A stretch of 64,000 nucleotides of DNA from Candidatus Fredericiella danica (GTDB lineage Bacteria; Chloroflexota; Anaerolineae; Caldilineales; Caldilineaceae): positions 1 through 64,000 of the forward strand of contig JADJPH010000030.1 of NCBI GenBank assembly GCA_016713335.1. Reading direction: 5' to 3'. A program made the translations under genes and the position numbers. Under the pieces are notes generated by a model. The model did no database searches. It saw only the letters and a program-made list of their open reading frames with translations, and was not told where the DNA came from. This document shows positions 1 through 10,439 of this stretch, piece by piece (positions within the stretch are counted from its first letter, which is position 1; every line of letters begins with the position of its first letter).

Positions 1-363
1 TTGATCGACGAGGATCTGGTTGCCATCCGGATCCGTCAGGGTGAAGTAGGCGGGGCCTGTGGTGGTTTCGTCAGCCTCTGCAGTCAACTGCACGTCTTGC
101 GCCTTGAGTTGGCGCTGCAGTTCACGCACATCGGTGAAGGATGCCAGTGGCTGTGCGTTGTCGTCCCAGCCAGGGTTGAACGTGAGAATATTCCCTTCAA
201 ACATGCCTTGAAACAGCCCAATGACAGTTGAGCCGTTTTTCAGGATGAGCCAGTTGTCGGCGGCAGACCCGCCGAAGTCCTGGAAACCGAGTTTCTCATA
301 GAACGCCCTGGATGCCGCCAGATCCTTGACCGCCAGGCTGATTGAGAATGCACCGAGTTCCAT
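1..363 (-). CDS. VOC (glyoxalase/bleomycin-resistance-like) family protein, 3' end outside window
   Basis: The reading frame starts at ATG 363 and runs off the left edge, giving 121 residues. The protein opens MELGAFSISLAVKDLAASRA and continues with FYEKLGF, then FTLTDPDGNQILVDQ near the cut end. This is the usual layout of a single-domain vicinal-oxygen-chelate protein: a beta-alpha-beta-beta-beta module with an FYxxLGF helix and a DPxGN turn. Family members are metal-dependent lyases, dioxygenases or binding proteins, so the substrate cannot be told from sequence. The following doc gene lies upstream on the same strand, separated by about 40 bases. Only the last few residues appear to be missing. 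Confidence 0.8.
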   Translation of the reverse strand, partial: MELGAFSISLAVKDLAASRAFYEKLGFQDFGGSAADNWLILKNGSTVIGLFQGMFEGNILTFNPGWDDNAQPLASFTDVRELQRQLKAQDVQLTAEADETTTGPAYFTLTDPDGNQILVDQ

Positions 364-403
364 CTTCTGCTCCTTGTGTAGTGAAATTTTTCGCGCCGTG
401 TCT

Positions 404-787
404 CTAAAGAATCTCCGTGTGCTGGCCCAGCCACTCGGCAATCTGATCAACTGTCAATGCGCCTCTGGCAACGGAAAGGGCGAGGTCTTCAATTTCAGCG
501 TTTGTTGCCACGAGGCGGCGCCTATTTTGCTGCAGGAAGATGCCAGCAGCTGCAACGCCGACGCGCTTGTTACCATCGATGAAAGGGTGGTTGCGGACCA
601 GACTTGCCATGAGCGCAGCCGCCTTGGCAACGAGGTCAGGATATAGATCCTTGCCGTCAAAGGTTGCCTTTGGGCGAGCAATGGCAGCTTCGAGCAAACC
701 CAGGTCCCGAATACCAGTGGCGCCCCCCGTTTCGGCAATCAATCGTGCATGAATGAAGAGCACTTGGGCCGCAGTCAAGTATATCAC
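404..787 (-). CDS. doc: Doc-type (Fic/DOC family) toxin
   Basis: 127 residues, starting at a GTG (787) that overlaps the TGA of the upstream antitoxin gene by four bases (GTGA), so the two are translationally coupled. The catalytic Fic/Doc motif HPFIDGNKR is complete in the middle of the protein, preceded by the helical VAKAAALMASLVRN segment typical of death-on-curing toxins. Characterised Doc proteins phosphorylate EF-Tu and stop translation, and are neutralised by the protein encoded next to them. Length and motif match active members, so it is probably functional. The partner here is AbrB-like rather than Phd, a pairing seen repeatedly in Bacteria. Confidence 0.9.
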   Translation of the reverse strand: MIYLTAAQVLFIHARLIAETGGATGIRDLGLLEAAIARPKATFDGKDLYPDLVAKAAALMASLVRNHPFIDGNKRVGVAAAGIFLQQNRRRLVATNAEIEDLALSVARGALTVDQIAEWLGQHTEIL

Positions 788-1029
788 TTGGCAAGCGCTT
801 CCAGCGCAGGGCGATAGGCTGCAATGAACTCACTTACCTGCCGGGCGAATTCAGCATCTACACCATCCATTGCTGCGAATTTTGGGGCTGGCTCAATCAG
901 AATTTGCCCACGATCCGTATCGAGTTCCACAGAAACCTCTGCTCCATCGGCCAAACGTAGGGCATCTAACAGCTCTCTTGGTAGCGCTACGACAATACTA
1001 TTTCCAGTCTTGAAGAGTTTGCGTATCAC
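784..1029 (-). CDS. AbrB/MazE-like antitoxin, partner of Doc
   Basis: 81 residues from a GTG at 1029, chosen because GGAG lies nine bases upstream; an in-frame start further upstream would add 17 unusual residues. The protein begins VIRKLFKTGNSIVVALPREL and continues LRLADGAEVSVELD, the swapped-hairpin AbrB/SpoVT DNA-binding fold with its characteristic TGNS and VxLP segments. The C-terminal part, ending SEFIAAYRPALEALAK, is helical and is the likely toxin-binding tail. It is the first gene of a two-gene operon with doc and presumably represses the operon through the AT-rich palindromic region upstream. Confidence 0.85.
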   Translation of the reverse strand: MIRKLFKTGNSIVVALPRELLDALRLADGAEVSVELDTDRGQILIEPAPKFAAMDGVDAEFARQVSEFIAAYRPALEALAK

Positions 1030-1065
1030 TATGGTGTTCTCCGTAGCGTCAGGGCAATGGTCTGG

Positions 1066-1101
1066 TTGTATGTACGACATATATACAACTCATGATATCA
1101 T
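1066..1101. promoter_or_regulatory. AT-rich palindromic region, candidate toxin-antitoxin operator
   Basis: Between the antitoxin start and the divergent DinB gene there is an AT-rich stretch in otherwise GC-rich DNA. It holds the perfect 10-bp palindrome ATGATATCAT (1092-1101) and an imperfect palindrome around GTACGACATATATAC (1070-1085). AbrB-like antitoxins usually autoregulate through such sites; binding is inferred. Confidence 0.35.
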
Positions 1102-1138
1102 ATATTCAGGAATTGTGCTTTCGAAAGACAAGTGAGCG

Positions 1139-1627
1139 ATGACGCCGTCTGATCCTATCATCCTGTTGTTTCGCCACAATTTGTGGGCAAACCTCCGGCT
1201 GTTCGAGCAATGTGCGGCCTTAACCAGCGAGCAATTGTCTGCCACGATTCCTGGCGCTTATGGCTCGATTGGGGACACGCTGCAGCACATCGTGCGCGCT
1301 GAGCAGGGCTACTATGCACGCATCAGCACGGGCCGGCGGCTTGACCGTCCGGAGAATCCTCCGCCGATGACCTTTGCCGAGATGCTGGAGTCGCTCCGGC
1401 TCACGGGGGAGGGCTTGATTGAGTGGGCGCCCAGGGTGCAGGCGGGTGACACCGTCGAAATCGACTGGGATGGCGTGCTGCGCGATGTCCCGAAGAGCAT
1501 CATTCTCACGCAGGTAATCAACCACGCCACCGAGCATCGCGCGCAGGTGATGACGACCATGACCCAATTGGGCATTGAGCCGCCAGATCTGCAAGCCTGG
1601 GCCTACTTTGAGGCGCTTTCGGCCTAA
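1139..1627 (+). CDS. DinB family (YfiT-like) metal-dependent protein
   Basis: 162 residues. The first helix carries FRHNLWANLRLFEQC, the second TLQHIVRAEQGYYAR, and the last NHATEHRAQVMTTMTQLG. The histidines in LQHIV and in NHATEHR are in the positions of the three-histidine metal site of the DinB four-helix bundle. Related proteins include bacillithiol transferases and mycothiol-dependent isomerases, but most have no known substrate, and a precise reaction cannot be assigned. It is a single gene, divergent from the doc operon, with no obvious partner; the next gene on the right is convergent. Confidence 0.85.
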   Translation: MTPSDPIILLFRHNLWANLRLFEQCAALTSEQLSATIPGAYGSIGDTLQHIVRAEQGYYARISTGRRLDRPENPPPMTFAEMLESLRLTGEGLIEWAPRVQAGDTVEIDWDGVLRDVPKSIILTQVINHATEHRAQVMTTMTQLGIEPPDLQAWAYFEALSA

Positions 1628-1638
1628 GTGCGCTGCGG

Positions 1639-2191
1639 TTACTCGAGATTGGCGTGGCGGCGCATCATTGCGGTGTTGTCTTGCCGGCGCTGCTCTGCGA
1701 GCATGGCGCCGATACAGTCCAGGTAGATCGCAGTCGCCTGTTCCACGGCGTTGGCGAGCGGCAGGCGGGTCGGGTTGGTTGGGTCGGTCTTGACCGACGC
1801 TGAGGGCAAGGACGACAACATCGGCGATTTGCGCCAGCGGCGTATCCGCGGCGGAGGTGATTGCGAGCACGCGTGCCCCGAAGTAGCGCGCCTTGCGGGC
1901 GAGGTTGACCACGGTTTCGGTGCGCCCGCTGCCGGAAAGCGCGATCAGCAGGTCCTTTTCACCGATGGCGGGCGTCGTGGGGTCACCCACCACATGCGCC
2001 TCGAGCCCGAGTTGCATCAGCCGCATGGCAAACATGCGCAGAATCAGCCCGCTGCGGCCCAGGCCGAGCACGAAGATGCGGCGCGCGCCCAGGATGGCAA
2101 AGAGCAACGCATCCGCTTCGTCGTCCGTCATGGCGCTGAGGATCGCGTCAACTTCGGTTAGGTCGGTTTGAATCCAGTCAGTCAGGCGCAT
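1639..2191 (-). CDS. 6-phospho-3-hexuloisomerase-like SIS-domain protein (frameshifted)
   Basis: Starts MRLTDWIQTDLTEVDAIL at ATG 2191. A SIS sugar-phosphate-isomerase domain follows: IFVLGLGRSGLILRMFAMRL, then GEKDLLIALSGSGRTETV and ARVLAITS. At about 1800-1810 the frame shifts by one base; after the shift the protein continues LPSASVKTDPTNPTRLPLAN and ends with the terminal helix TAIYLDCIGAMLAEQRRQDN. The combined length of about 183 residues is normal for 6-phospho-3-hexuloisomerase, which converts 3-hexulose-6-phosphate to fructose-6-phosphate in the ribulose monophosphate pathway. The usual synthase partner is not in the window, so another phosphosugar isomerase is possible. Confidence 0.75.
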
Positions 2192-2209
2192 AGTGGTTGC
2201 TCCGGGCGT

Positions 2210-2250
2210 ATTGCGTATCTCGAATTGCGTATCTCGAATTGCGTATCTCG
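2210..2250. repeat. 14-bp tandem repeat, three copies
   Basis: ATTGCGTATCTCGA is repeated at 2210, 2224 and 2238, the last copy lacking its final base. It lies directly upstream of the hexuloisomerase start and next to a separate 69-bp tandem repeat. No function is evident. Confidence 0.85.
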
Positions 2251-2267
2251 TGGTGAACAGGCGACCT

Positions 2268-2419
2268 CACCACCGTCCAGGGTAACCGTAGGGACATCGG
2301 CATCGCCGTGTCCGGGGTTCATCGACGCCTACCCTTCACCACCGTCCAGGGTAATCGTAGGGACATCGGCATCGCCGTGTCCGGGGTTCATCGACGCCTA
2401 CCCTTCACCACCGTCCAGG
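2268..2419. repeat. 69-bp tandem repeat carrying copies of a gene's 3' end
   Basis: Two full 69-bp units (from 2268 and 2337) and the start of a third (from 2406) repeat with one mismatch. Read on the minus strand, each unit ends with LDGGEG and a TAG stop, the same end as the adjacent gene at 2398-2667, and each unit contains a possible 20-residue peptide starting MNPGHGDADV. The array is therefore a tandem duplication of the 3' end of that gene beyond its own stop. Confidence 0.8.
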
Positions 2420-2667
2420 TCGATCGTGGTACGACTCGCACGTTCTTCTCTCACAGTACGAATTTCGGCTTCGATATCGGCTTTAGTCACGTGGTAGCGG
2501 GCGGCAGTTTCAAGGATCGATGAGACTGCTGCGTCATAGAGTCTTTCAAGTTCCGCGTCATCCATGAGGCTCAAGTGCGAATAACGTACGAACGCCAATA
2601 CGTCAGCACGCCGGGATTCAGGTAGTTCAGCCACTTCGTGGAGCAAGGGCTGTTCAAAGTTCGTCAT
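2398..2667 (-). CDS. Small helical protein, antitoxin-like, unknown
   Basis: 89 residues from ATG 2667 (MTNFEQPLLHEVAELPESRR). An upstream in-frame start would add 15 residues but has no clear ribosome site. The sequence is rich in charged helices: ADVLAFVRYSHLSLMDDAEL, then YDAAVSSILETAARYHVTKA and DIEAEIRTVREERA. The N-terminal pattern (LhevaeLPesrraDVLaFv) is like the short DUF2281-type proteins often found as antitoxins of PIN toxins, but no toxin gene is adjacent. The last residues, LDGGEG, are duplicated in the tandem repeat that follows the stop codon. Function unknown. Confidence 0.6.
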   Translation of the reverse strand: MTNFEQPLLHEVAELPESRRADVLAFVRYSHLSLMDDAELERLYDAAVSSILETAARYHVTKADIEAEIRTVREERASRTTIDLDGGEG

Positions 2668-2835
2668 ATCGCAATCATACAATGATCTCTGATCTGTGTC
2701 ATTCGCGACCAATTACAGGCCAATTACAACTAAACGCCGATGCAGTATTCTCATGGAGGTGGTAGGGTTTTAGGCGTAGACCAACCGTGTGCGGATATCT
2801 CGACTATCGGCGACCACAAACGATAGAATTGGACC

Positions 2836-3486
2836 ATGATGAACAACCCCTGGCTCGACCTACCCGAAAGCCCTCCCTATGTCCTTCCGTGGGACCACCA
2901 TGCGATTGTCGTGTTCAACCGGACTGCAGATGAAGCTACGTTGATTCGTCTCGGCATGATGCCTGAACCTTTTCTCGGGAATCCATCGGCGCCGGTCGTG
3001 GTGCTGGGATTGAATCCTGGCTTCAATCCGAACGCAACACGGCACGAGTCGGCGGAGTTCTATCAGCTATCGCGTAACAACCTGCGCCACGAGGGCGGCG
3101 CGTATCCATTCTATTTGCTGACGCCAAGCCTTAATGTACCTGGTCGGGGTTGGTGGGAACAGCGGCTCGGTAGGTTGATTGAGGCAAAGGGCCAAAAAAG
3201 AGTGGCGAATGGGCTACTGTGCGTGGAATATTTCCCTTACCACTCGACCAAGTTTGCGCATGGCAAGGTGCATGTGCCGTCGCAAGAGTATTCATTCGGG
3301 TTGGTTCGCGCAGCGATGGTGCGCAACGCGATCATCGTGGTGATGCGTGCCAAGAAATTCTGGTATTCCGAGATGCCGACACTGGCGACCTATGCACGGA
3401 CGTATGAGTTGAACAGTGCGCAGAACGTCACGATTTCACCAAGAAACTGTCCTGCAGGATGGGCGGAGATTATTGCTGCATTGTAG
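2836..3486 (+). CDS. Hypothetical protein with uracil-DNA-glycosylase-like motifs
   Basis: 216 residues; two adjacent ATGs (2836, 2839) are possible starts. The segment PVVVLGLNPGFNPNATRHES resembles motif A of the uracil-DNA glycosylase superfamily (GxNPG after a hydrophobic strand), and the C-terminal ISPRNCPAGWAEI is in the place of the second active-site loop. Between them is a long insertion containing GGAYPFYLLTPSLNVPGRGW. I see no iron-sulfur cysteine set, so it is not a classic family 4 or 5 enzyme. The assignment to the superfamily is an inference from these two motifs only. Flanked by unrelated genes, with no operon partner. Confidence 0.6.
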   Translation: MMNNPWLDLPESPPYVLPWDHHAIVVFNRTADEATLIRLGMMPEPFLGNPSAPVVVLGLNPGFNPNATRHESAEFYQLSRNNLRHEGGAYPFYLLTPSLNVPGRGWWEQRLGRLIEAKGQKRVANGLLCVEYFPYHSTKFAHGKVHVPSQEYSFGLVRAAMVRNAIIVVMRAKKFWYSEMPTLATYARTYELNSAQNVTISPRNCPAGWAEIIAAL

Positions 3487-3581
3487 ACGGTGTAGATGGG
3501 AAAGATGTGGTGAAATAACTCGGGCGTTTATACTACTTCAGAATCGGTGACGTACACGCCAGCCATGAGGAGAAGAACAGT

Positions 3582-4067
3582 ATGGCAGATGCGACCGAAC
3601 GTATCTTTCGTACGAAGACTGGCTTATGCCGGGTCACGCAGGAGCAGATCGTTTTAGAGCGAGAGGGTGCGCGGCGCGGTGGCAGCTGGTCTCTTTGGCA
3701 CATCGATGGGCGTGCATTGGTCACCTATGCAGTGCTGGGCTGCATCATGGTGGGAGTGGGCATCTGGATGCTCTTTCAAGGCTCCACATTTCCCGGTCTG
3801 ATTTTCTGCTTTCTTGGCATCTATCTTTTCTGGAACATCTTCGCCAGCCGCAACAATTCGGCGACGATGGTGATCAATCGCAGTTCCATCCGTGCGGTTG
3901 AAGCACATCCACCTCATCCGCCGGCCACGCGAGGCTACTTCAATCTGTTTTTTGACGAGCAGGGCAAGGAACAAAAGCGCATCATCATGTTGCCGGGTTC
4001 GCTGTCCGGTGGTCAGGATGAATACCGAAAGGCGGAGTCGATCCTGCGTGAAGCAGGACTACTCTAG
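3582..4067 (+). CDS. Hypothetical two-pass membrane protein
   Basis: 161 residues from ATG 3582, preceded by GAGGAGAAGAA. The first 45 residues are soluble. Two hydrophobic segments follow, LVTYAVLGCIMVGVGIWMLF and FPGLIFCFLGIYLFWNIFA, separated by a short turn. The C-terminal 70 residues (NNSATMVINRSSIRAVEAHP, then FDEQGKEQKRIIMLPG) look like a small beta-rich cytoplasmic domain of the type found in bacterial PH-like membrane proteins. No catalytic motif is visible and the role is unknown. Confidence 0.65.
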   Translation: MADATERIFRTKTGLCRVTQEQIVLEREGARRGGSWSLWHIDGRALVTYAVLGCIMVGVGIWMLFQGSTFPGLIFCFLGIYLFWNIFASRNNSATMVINRSSIRAVEAHPPHPPATRGYFNLFFDEQGKEQKRIIMLPGSLSGGQDEYRKAESILREAGLL

Positions 4068-4208
4068 CTCATCGCACAGGCCGCTGCCAGCATCTACTCA
4101 AACGCGCACCAGCCACCCTTTACGCTTCCGGATTCCGCCAAAGGTAGCCTTATACGCCAGGATTCAACACAGGTTGCTCTCCGAACCGATGTGTCCTATG
4201 CTTGGGCG

Positions 4209-5481
4209 ATGCTGACCATCGATCTCGAAACTGCTCGACGCTTTATTCTGGGCAAACAGGGCCTATGGCCGGGGCGACGCTGGCGCGGTATGGAAGGCAC
4301 GGCGCCGGCCATGGCCGCGATGGAGTATTTGCAGCTCGACCCGCTGCAAATGATTGCCCGCAGCCAGGACATCGCGCTGCACAGCCGCGTCATCGATTAT
4401 GCACCTGGTCTCTGGGAAACCGTGGCGTACCAGCAGCGCCAGTTTTTCGACTGGGGAGGTTGGCTGACTGCCCTGCCCATGGCTGAACTGCCGCATTGGC
4501 GCGTGGTCATGCAGCGCGAGCGCGACGGTGGACCGGATTGTGATTCGCGCATCTGCAAGATGGGTCTCGACCACACGGATGCCATCGACGAAATGCGCAC
4601 CATTTTGCGCGAACGGGTGGACGGTCAGCAAGCGCGACTTCGAAAAGGCTGCGCGTACCCGCACGCAGAGTTACCGCGGCCGCAAGGATAGTAGCCTTGC
4701 ACTGTATTATTTATGGCGCACGGGCGAAGTGATGACACACCACCGCGAAAACTTTGAGCGCGTGTATGCATTGGCGGAAGCCGTTGCACCTGCGCATCTC
4801 ATTTGTCAAAGCGACGAAGCTGCGGCGGATCGCTTTCTGATCCAAAAGGAGGTCAGCTTCGCCGGTCTTGCGCGGCTGAACCGTACGGCCGATGCGTTCC
4901 ATCGCGGCATACCGTTTAGCAAGGCAAAGCAGCTCAGCCATGCGCTGCTGGTCGATGGCGATCTGATTGAGGTGCAGGTGGAAGGTTGGAAGGCAGTGCA
5001 CTACGCGCTCGGACCCGACGCCGCCATCCTTGAGGACTTGAGCGCCGGGCGCGTGCCGGAGTCATGGATGCCGCTGGGGACGACGACGATGGACGAGGTG
5101 GTCTTTCTCGCCCCACTCGATCCTGTCAGTGCACGCGGGCGGGCGAAGGTCCTGTTTGGTTTTGACTACGCGTGGGAGGTCTACAAGCCTGAGCCGCAGC
5201 GCAAGTTCGGCTACTACGCGCTGCCGGTCCTCTGGGGTGATCGGCTGGTCGCGCGCTTCGACAGTAAGTTCGATCGCGCGACCAGCACATATGTGGTGCT
5301 CGGTTTTTGGTTGGAGGATCATCGGCTGGCAGACGACACAGCCTTTGCCGAAGCGCTGGCTACCGGTTTTTTGCGCTTTGCTCGATTCCTCGGTGCGACA
5401 AAATTAGATGCCGCCGTTATCAACGAACCGCTGTTGCGCCGGTGTATTGTTGCCCGTACGCTGGTGACGGCAGGCGATTGA
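4209..5481 (+). CDS. AlkZ/YcaQ-type winged-helix DNA glycosylase (frameshifted)
   Basis: ATG 4209 begins MLTIDLETARRFILGKQGLW. The segment MEYLQLDPLQMIARSQDIAL places the family's catalytic Q-x-D motif at Q42-L43-D44. At about 4615-4627 the frame shifts by one base; the protein then continues VSKRDFEKAARTRTQSYRGR and runs to the stop at 5481 with the family's C-terminal part (LAPLDPVSARGRAKVLFGFD, YAWEVYKPEPQRKFGYYALP). Combined length of about 423 residues fits the family. AlkZ unhooks interstrand DNA crosslinks in Streptomyces; the E. coli relative YcaQ repairs nitrogen-mustard lesions. The exact substrate here is unknown. Confidence 0.85.
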
Positions 5482-8472
5482 AGGCGTCGGTGTCCTGATG
5501 CGCACGGTGAAGTCTGGTAAGCGGGGCGTGCGCCGGTGCCGGTCCCGGCCGTGCGCGGCGGTGCGGGCGGGGTTCGGGCTTGCACGTTTGTGTGCTGATG
5601 CGCGCTCTGCGTCGCGGCCAACCCGGGTGGCCGTGTCGCGGGCGGGACAACCAGCTTGCGAACGCCTTGGACAGGCTGGTCCCCGGTCCGTGGACAGGCG
5701 GCGGGGCACCGGCGGGCCCCGCTTGTCGCTGGCGGAACGCGGGCCGTCGGTGATCCGATTGCGGGTGCACCGCACAATCTGCCGAGCGCTGCGAAAGCAT
5801 CGAAACGTGGCGCATTCGACCGCGCCTGACACGAACCGGGGAGCCGCTCTGATTCTCCGATTTCGGCGGGCGTCCGCGACTGATCACGACTAGAAACTCC
5901 GTTTCCGGATCGGTTCCCGGGCGGCGGGGAGTCGCTTGTGCGTGCCGGTCTCTTGGCTACCTACGCATAGTCAGGGGTCAGTGGTCGCAAGCAGTGGGTA
6001 ACGCACCTGATCAAGCCAGACCCGCCTCGCAGCCGGGCGCATTTCGGGCGGGTGGTCGCAGACAGCGGCACTGATGGATAGCATGCGGCGAGACAGCGCA
6101 CGCTTGAACTTTATGCCGCGCCTATCTACGAGGGCGCGCCGAATCGTGTCGGACCAGTTTGAAGAGGCGTTCACACTGTGCCGGGATGCAGACGAGGCCG
6201 CGCATTTTGAACAACTGCTCACGGCCGCGGAGCAGGGTAGCTGACACAGTCATCACACTGCGCGCGACTACCGGCGTGCCTACGGAATCTGCGTCCGGCG
6301 CTGCAGAATGGGCAGCGTCTACTTGGCGTGGGATGCGGACAAACTGCGCAGTGTCATCGGAAGCCGGCTGCAAAACTGGGGCGGGGGGGGGGGGGGCGCG
6401 TGGCGGGGCGGCGGCGGTGCGGCGGGGTGTGGGGGGGCGGGGGCGGGTGGCGCGCCGGCCGTGGGGGGCGCGGCGGTCCGCCGGGGCCGCGGGGGGGGGG
6501 CCGTGCTGTGGGTGGCGCCGAGGGGGGGCGGCGCGATCGGCGGGCGGCGGCGCGGCAGCTTTTCTTCTCGTCCAGCTTCCCGGGCGGCGCGTGCGGCCTT
6601 GAGGGCGCGATTGCGAAGCGGCGCGCGCGGGTGGGGATGCCGGGGGGGCGTCGCCTGAGGCGCTCCTGCCCGGTGGGTGGCCGGGGTTTCGTGGGCAACC
6701 GTCCGCAGGAGAGTCTTTGTCGCAAAGGCGCAGACGAGCCAACCGGGACGCCGCTGCGCCCTGGCCCGTTGCGCGCCCGAGTCTTGGGCGGCCGCGCGTT
6801 GGTGGGCTGGTCAGAAGAGTTGCGCCGTTGCGCGCAGGCCGTTATCTCAGCACGCTTTGGAGTCGCGGCGCCGGGGCCTGGTCTCGGATTGGGCGCTTTT
6901 GAGGGCGTCAGACGAGCATGCAGCGGGCGGGTTCAGCGATGCTCGCGTCGGTCGGCGGCGCGCGCTGATAGCGCCGGCGCAGGTGCGGCGCGCGCGGCGG
7001 CGCGGCGCTGGCGTTGGGCGTCGGGGCGCGCGGCGGGCGGCGGCGCGGCGGCCGGGGGGGCTGGCCGTGGCGGGAGGGGCACTCGGGGGTGCGGCGCGGT
7101 GGCCGAGTGCGGGGGCGGTGGTGCCCAGGGTTTGGGGGCGGCCGTGGGATGGTCGTGCGGCTGAGTGGGCCGCGCGGCCGCGGCGCCGCGCGGCGGCGGC
7201 GGCGCGCGGGTGGTCGCGTGCGCGCTCCGCCGGCAGTGGAGGGTGCGTCGGCTTCGTGTCCCGATCTTCGCGTGGTGGGCGGCACTGCCGTCCGGGATTG
7301 CAAGGACAGCGCGCATCGGCTCCGTGGCTGTCGTCGTTGTGTCTCGTGGCGGTTCCCGGTTGCCGCCGCTCCCGTGTTTCCGCGCTGCGCATAGAGCCGA
7401 CCGATCCGCGGTTCGTCGCGGCCCCTCCCGGTGTCGCTGTTGCGGTCTCTCGGTTCTGGAGATCCCGGCACGCTGTCTGGCGTGGTCGGCGCGGCTGTGT
7501 TGTGTGCCCGCGTGAGGACCGGCGCGCGAGGGTTGTGCGCTCGTGGCGTAGTCCCTCTCGCCGATGTCCGGTTGTTTGTGCGGGTGTTGTGTTCTGATCC
7601 GTGCGCGGCGTTTGCGTCCGCCCCCCGGGGCCAGGGCGCCCTGCAGGCGTTCTTGCGGCTGGCGGTTTGCGGTGGGGAGTAGGCCAGGGATGGGCGTCCG
7701 AACTACTTGTGGAGTGGTCAAGAGGGTGGCGGCCGATGTGTCCAGGGCGCCCAAGAGTCGCGCCACAGCAGTCGGCCGTCTCGTTTGCCCCGCGGGTGCA
7801 GGCCGGTGCCCACAATGTCGAACGGCGCCGCCGGGCCGGACTTCGCAAAATAAGCGCGGGGGATTTGGCGCCGTGCGTCGGGCATGACGCCGACTCTGCT
7901 CGAACCGGGCAGCCTATGCCGTTTGAGCATTTGAGGGTTGGGAGACGGCGCGCATTTTCGCTCCGGGGGATCGCGCAGCGGAGGTAGTATGACAGTTTGG
8001 CGCGGTACTGCGGAGGGGGGCGATGCGCCCGCAGTGTCCGGCCGCCCGGTGCCGTACTCGGCGATGTGCGTACGCCGCCGCTGGGCTGCGGGTCGCGCCG
8101 CGGTTGGAGGGGGAGGCGCGCGGTCCGCGGTTTGGTCCCGTGGGGCGACAGTGGGATTATGAAAGCTCGTGTGCGCCGGTGCAGGCGGCGGGATATCAGT
8201 TGAGTCGGCGGTTCGCCGCAGTGACTGCTTCGAGGGTAGGGTCCCGGGGCGCGCGTGGGTGGTTCGGCCTAGCCGGCCTCTCGCGACAGTTGCGGAAGGC
8301 GGCTCTGCGCGCGGTATTGCGCGCCGCGTCGTTTGCGCGCCCGCGAAACGGGCGCCCGGAGTGATAACGGCGGGCCCGGATTTCCGCGTGACAGGCAGAG
8401 GGCGCCGGCGTCAGTGATGCTGGACAGCCGATCAAATTGACAGACTTGTTGGGTGCACGCTGACTGAATGGA
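5482..8472. other. GC-rich, low-quality stretch with no recognisable gene
   Basis: No reading frame here shows a known domain or consistent codon pattern. From about 6365 to 7250 the plus strand becomes extremely G-rich, with many runs of five to ten G, and open frames arise simply from lack of stops. A possible coding remnant is a plus-strand frame at 6074-6244 (56 codons) ending DEAAHFEQLLTAAEQGS, which has a normal amino-acid composition but no recognised family. The region directly precedes a corrupted but identifiable sugar dehydrogenase gene, so it may once have contained genes that are unreadable in this consensus. Confidence 0.6.
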
Positions 8473-9523
8473 ATGGGCCGTGCGCCCTCGCTGCTCCTGC
8501 TGTTCTTGCTGCTGTTCCCCGGCCGGGCGGTCGCCGCGGGATGCTCCGCGGTTTGGCGGAAACGTGGCAAAAGGGCTGACGCCTGCGTTGCAATCGCGCC
8601 CGTGGCAGGATCTTTGTCCACGAAAGCAGGACAGCAAGATCCTCAAAACGGGTAAACTGCTGGCGAAAATTTATGCCTGAGCGCTGAAGTCTCAGGCGCT
8701 CATCGCGGCCTGGTGGGCATTGCGCTCCATCCGAGTTTCCTAAAGTTGTCTCTGTTGTCTAGCAGAAGCTAACAGGCCGGGGCGCTCGGGGGCGCGTGGT
8801 CAGGGTATCTTGACCCGGAACCAATCGTGCTGACCCCAACTCACTTTTTGCTCTCGGCGCGGCGGAACCTACGCCCAAATTGGCTGCGAAACCAATGCCG
8901 CCGGGCGGGGGTCCGGATGGATCGGCCGTGCGACTGTCGTCGAAGGCACGCACACCAACGACGCACCAATTTGGCCCGGGCGGCGGTGTCGCCGTAGGGG
9001 TGGTGAGCATTCAGGGACATTCGGGCCAGGACCTTAACAGCTTGTCGGAGAAGATTCTGCGAATCGATCCATCGAACGGGAAAGGGTATCGCGACAACCC
9101 ATTTTATGACGGCAATCCGAACAGCACGACGAAAATCTATATTTCAGGCTGCGGGAATCGCCTTTGCCGTCGGCGTCATAGGTGTGTGGCGAAAGTGATT
9201 GGGAGGAGTGGTGCCGGCGGCGCTTGGGCTGGCCGCCGAGGCACGGCCGCCGTGGGCATCACCGCTGTGGCCGTTGTGGAGAATCAAAGGTCCGTCTCAT
9301 GTTCGACGTGTTGCCGTGTGGGCGGTGATTTCTACCGCGGAAGGGCATTCCTGGGGAGTATCGCAATGCGTACTTCTTCACTCAACATTGGCGCTGTTGG
9401 TCTCGCCCGGCAACCGAAAAGTTCGCTGGTTTTCGGGAGTTGTCAGATGACTCGGGACCTGCGGCGCCTTTTGTGTTGAGCATTCGCGATGGGGTGCTCT
9501 ACCGCATTCGGTACACGGATTAA
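8473..9523 (+). pseudogene. Secreted PQQ-type sugar (glucose/sorbosone) dehydrogenase, heavily corrupted
   Basis: Pieces of one protein appear in order but in changing frames. ATG 8473 begins a signal peptide (MGRAPSLLLLFLLLFPG). Then come SKILKTGKLLAKIYA near 8635, VSGAHRGLVGIALHPSF near 8690-8740, LNSLSEKILRIDPSNGKGY and NPFYDGNPNSTTKIY near 9035-9145, PGEYRNAYFF near 9350, and a C terminus SIRDGVLYRIRYTD ending at TAA 9523. This order matches the beta-propeller glucose/sorbosone dehydrogenase family common in Chloroflexota. About 1050 bases is near normal length. Many indels and substitutions lie between the pieces; sequencing error is more likely than decay, because neighbouring homopolymers are clearly artificial. 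Confidence 0.7.
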
Positions 9524-9645
9524 TAGATGCTGCATGCGGTGCATCCGGCGCGGGTCTCGGCACTGCATCCCGGTGTAGTGGCTCAGGCGCAAAGATGCGG
9601 CTATGATTCAGACCGTCACCAGTGCCCGAACCAAAAGGACATCGA

Positions 9646-10394
<749 letters not shown>

Positions 10395-10439
10395 AATAGC
10401 CGGACCCTCAGACCAAACCGACTATTTTAGGGAGAACCG

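Noticed and set aside
6122..7848. Several long open frames of up to 333 codons on both strands
   Set aside because: Extreme GC content removes stops by chance; arginine, glycine and proline dominate, and no family motif is visible.
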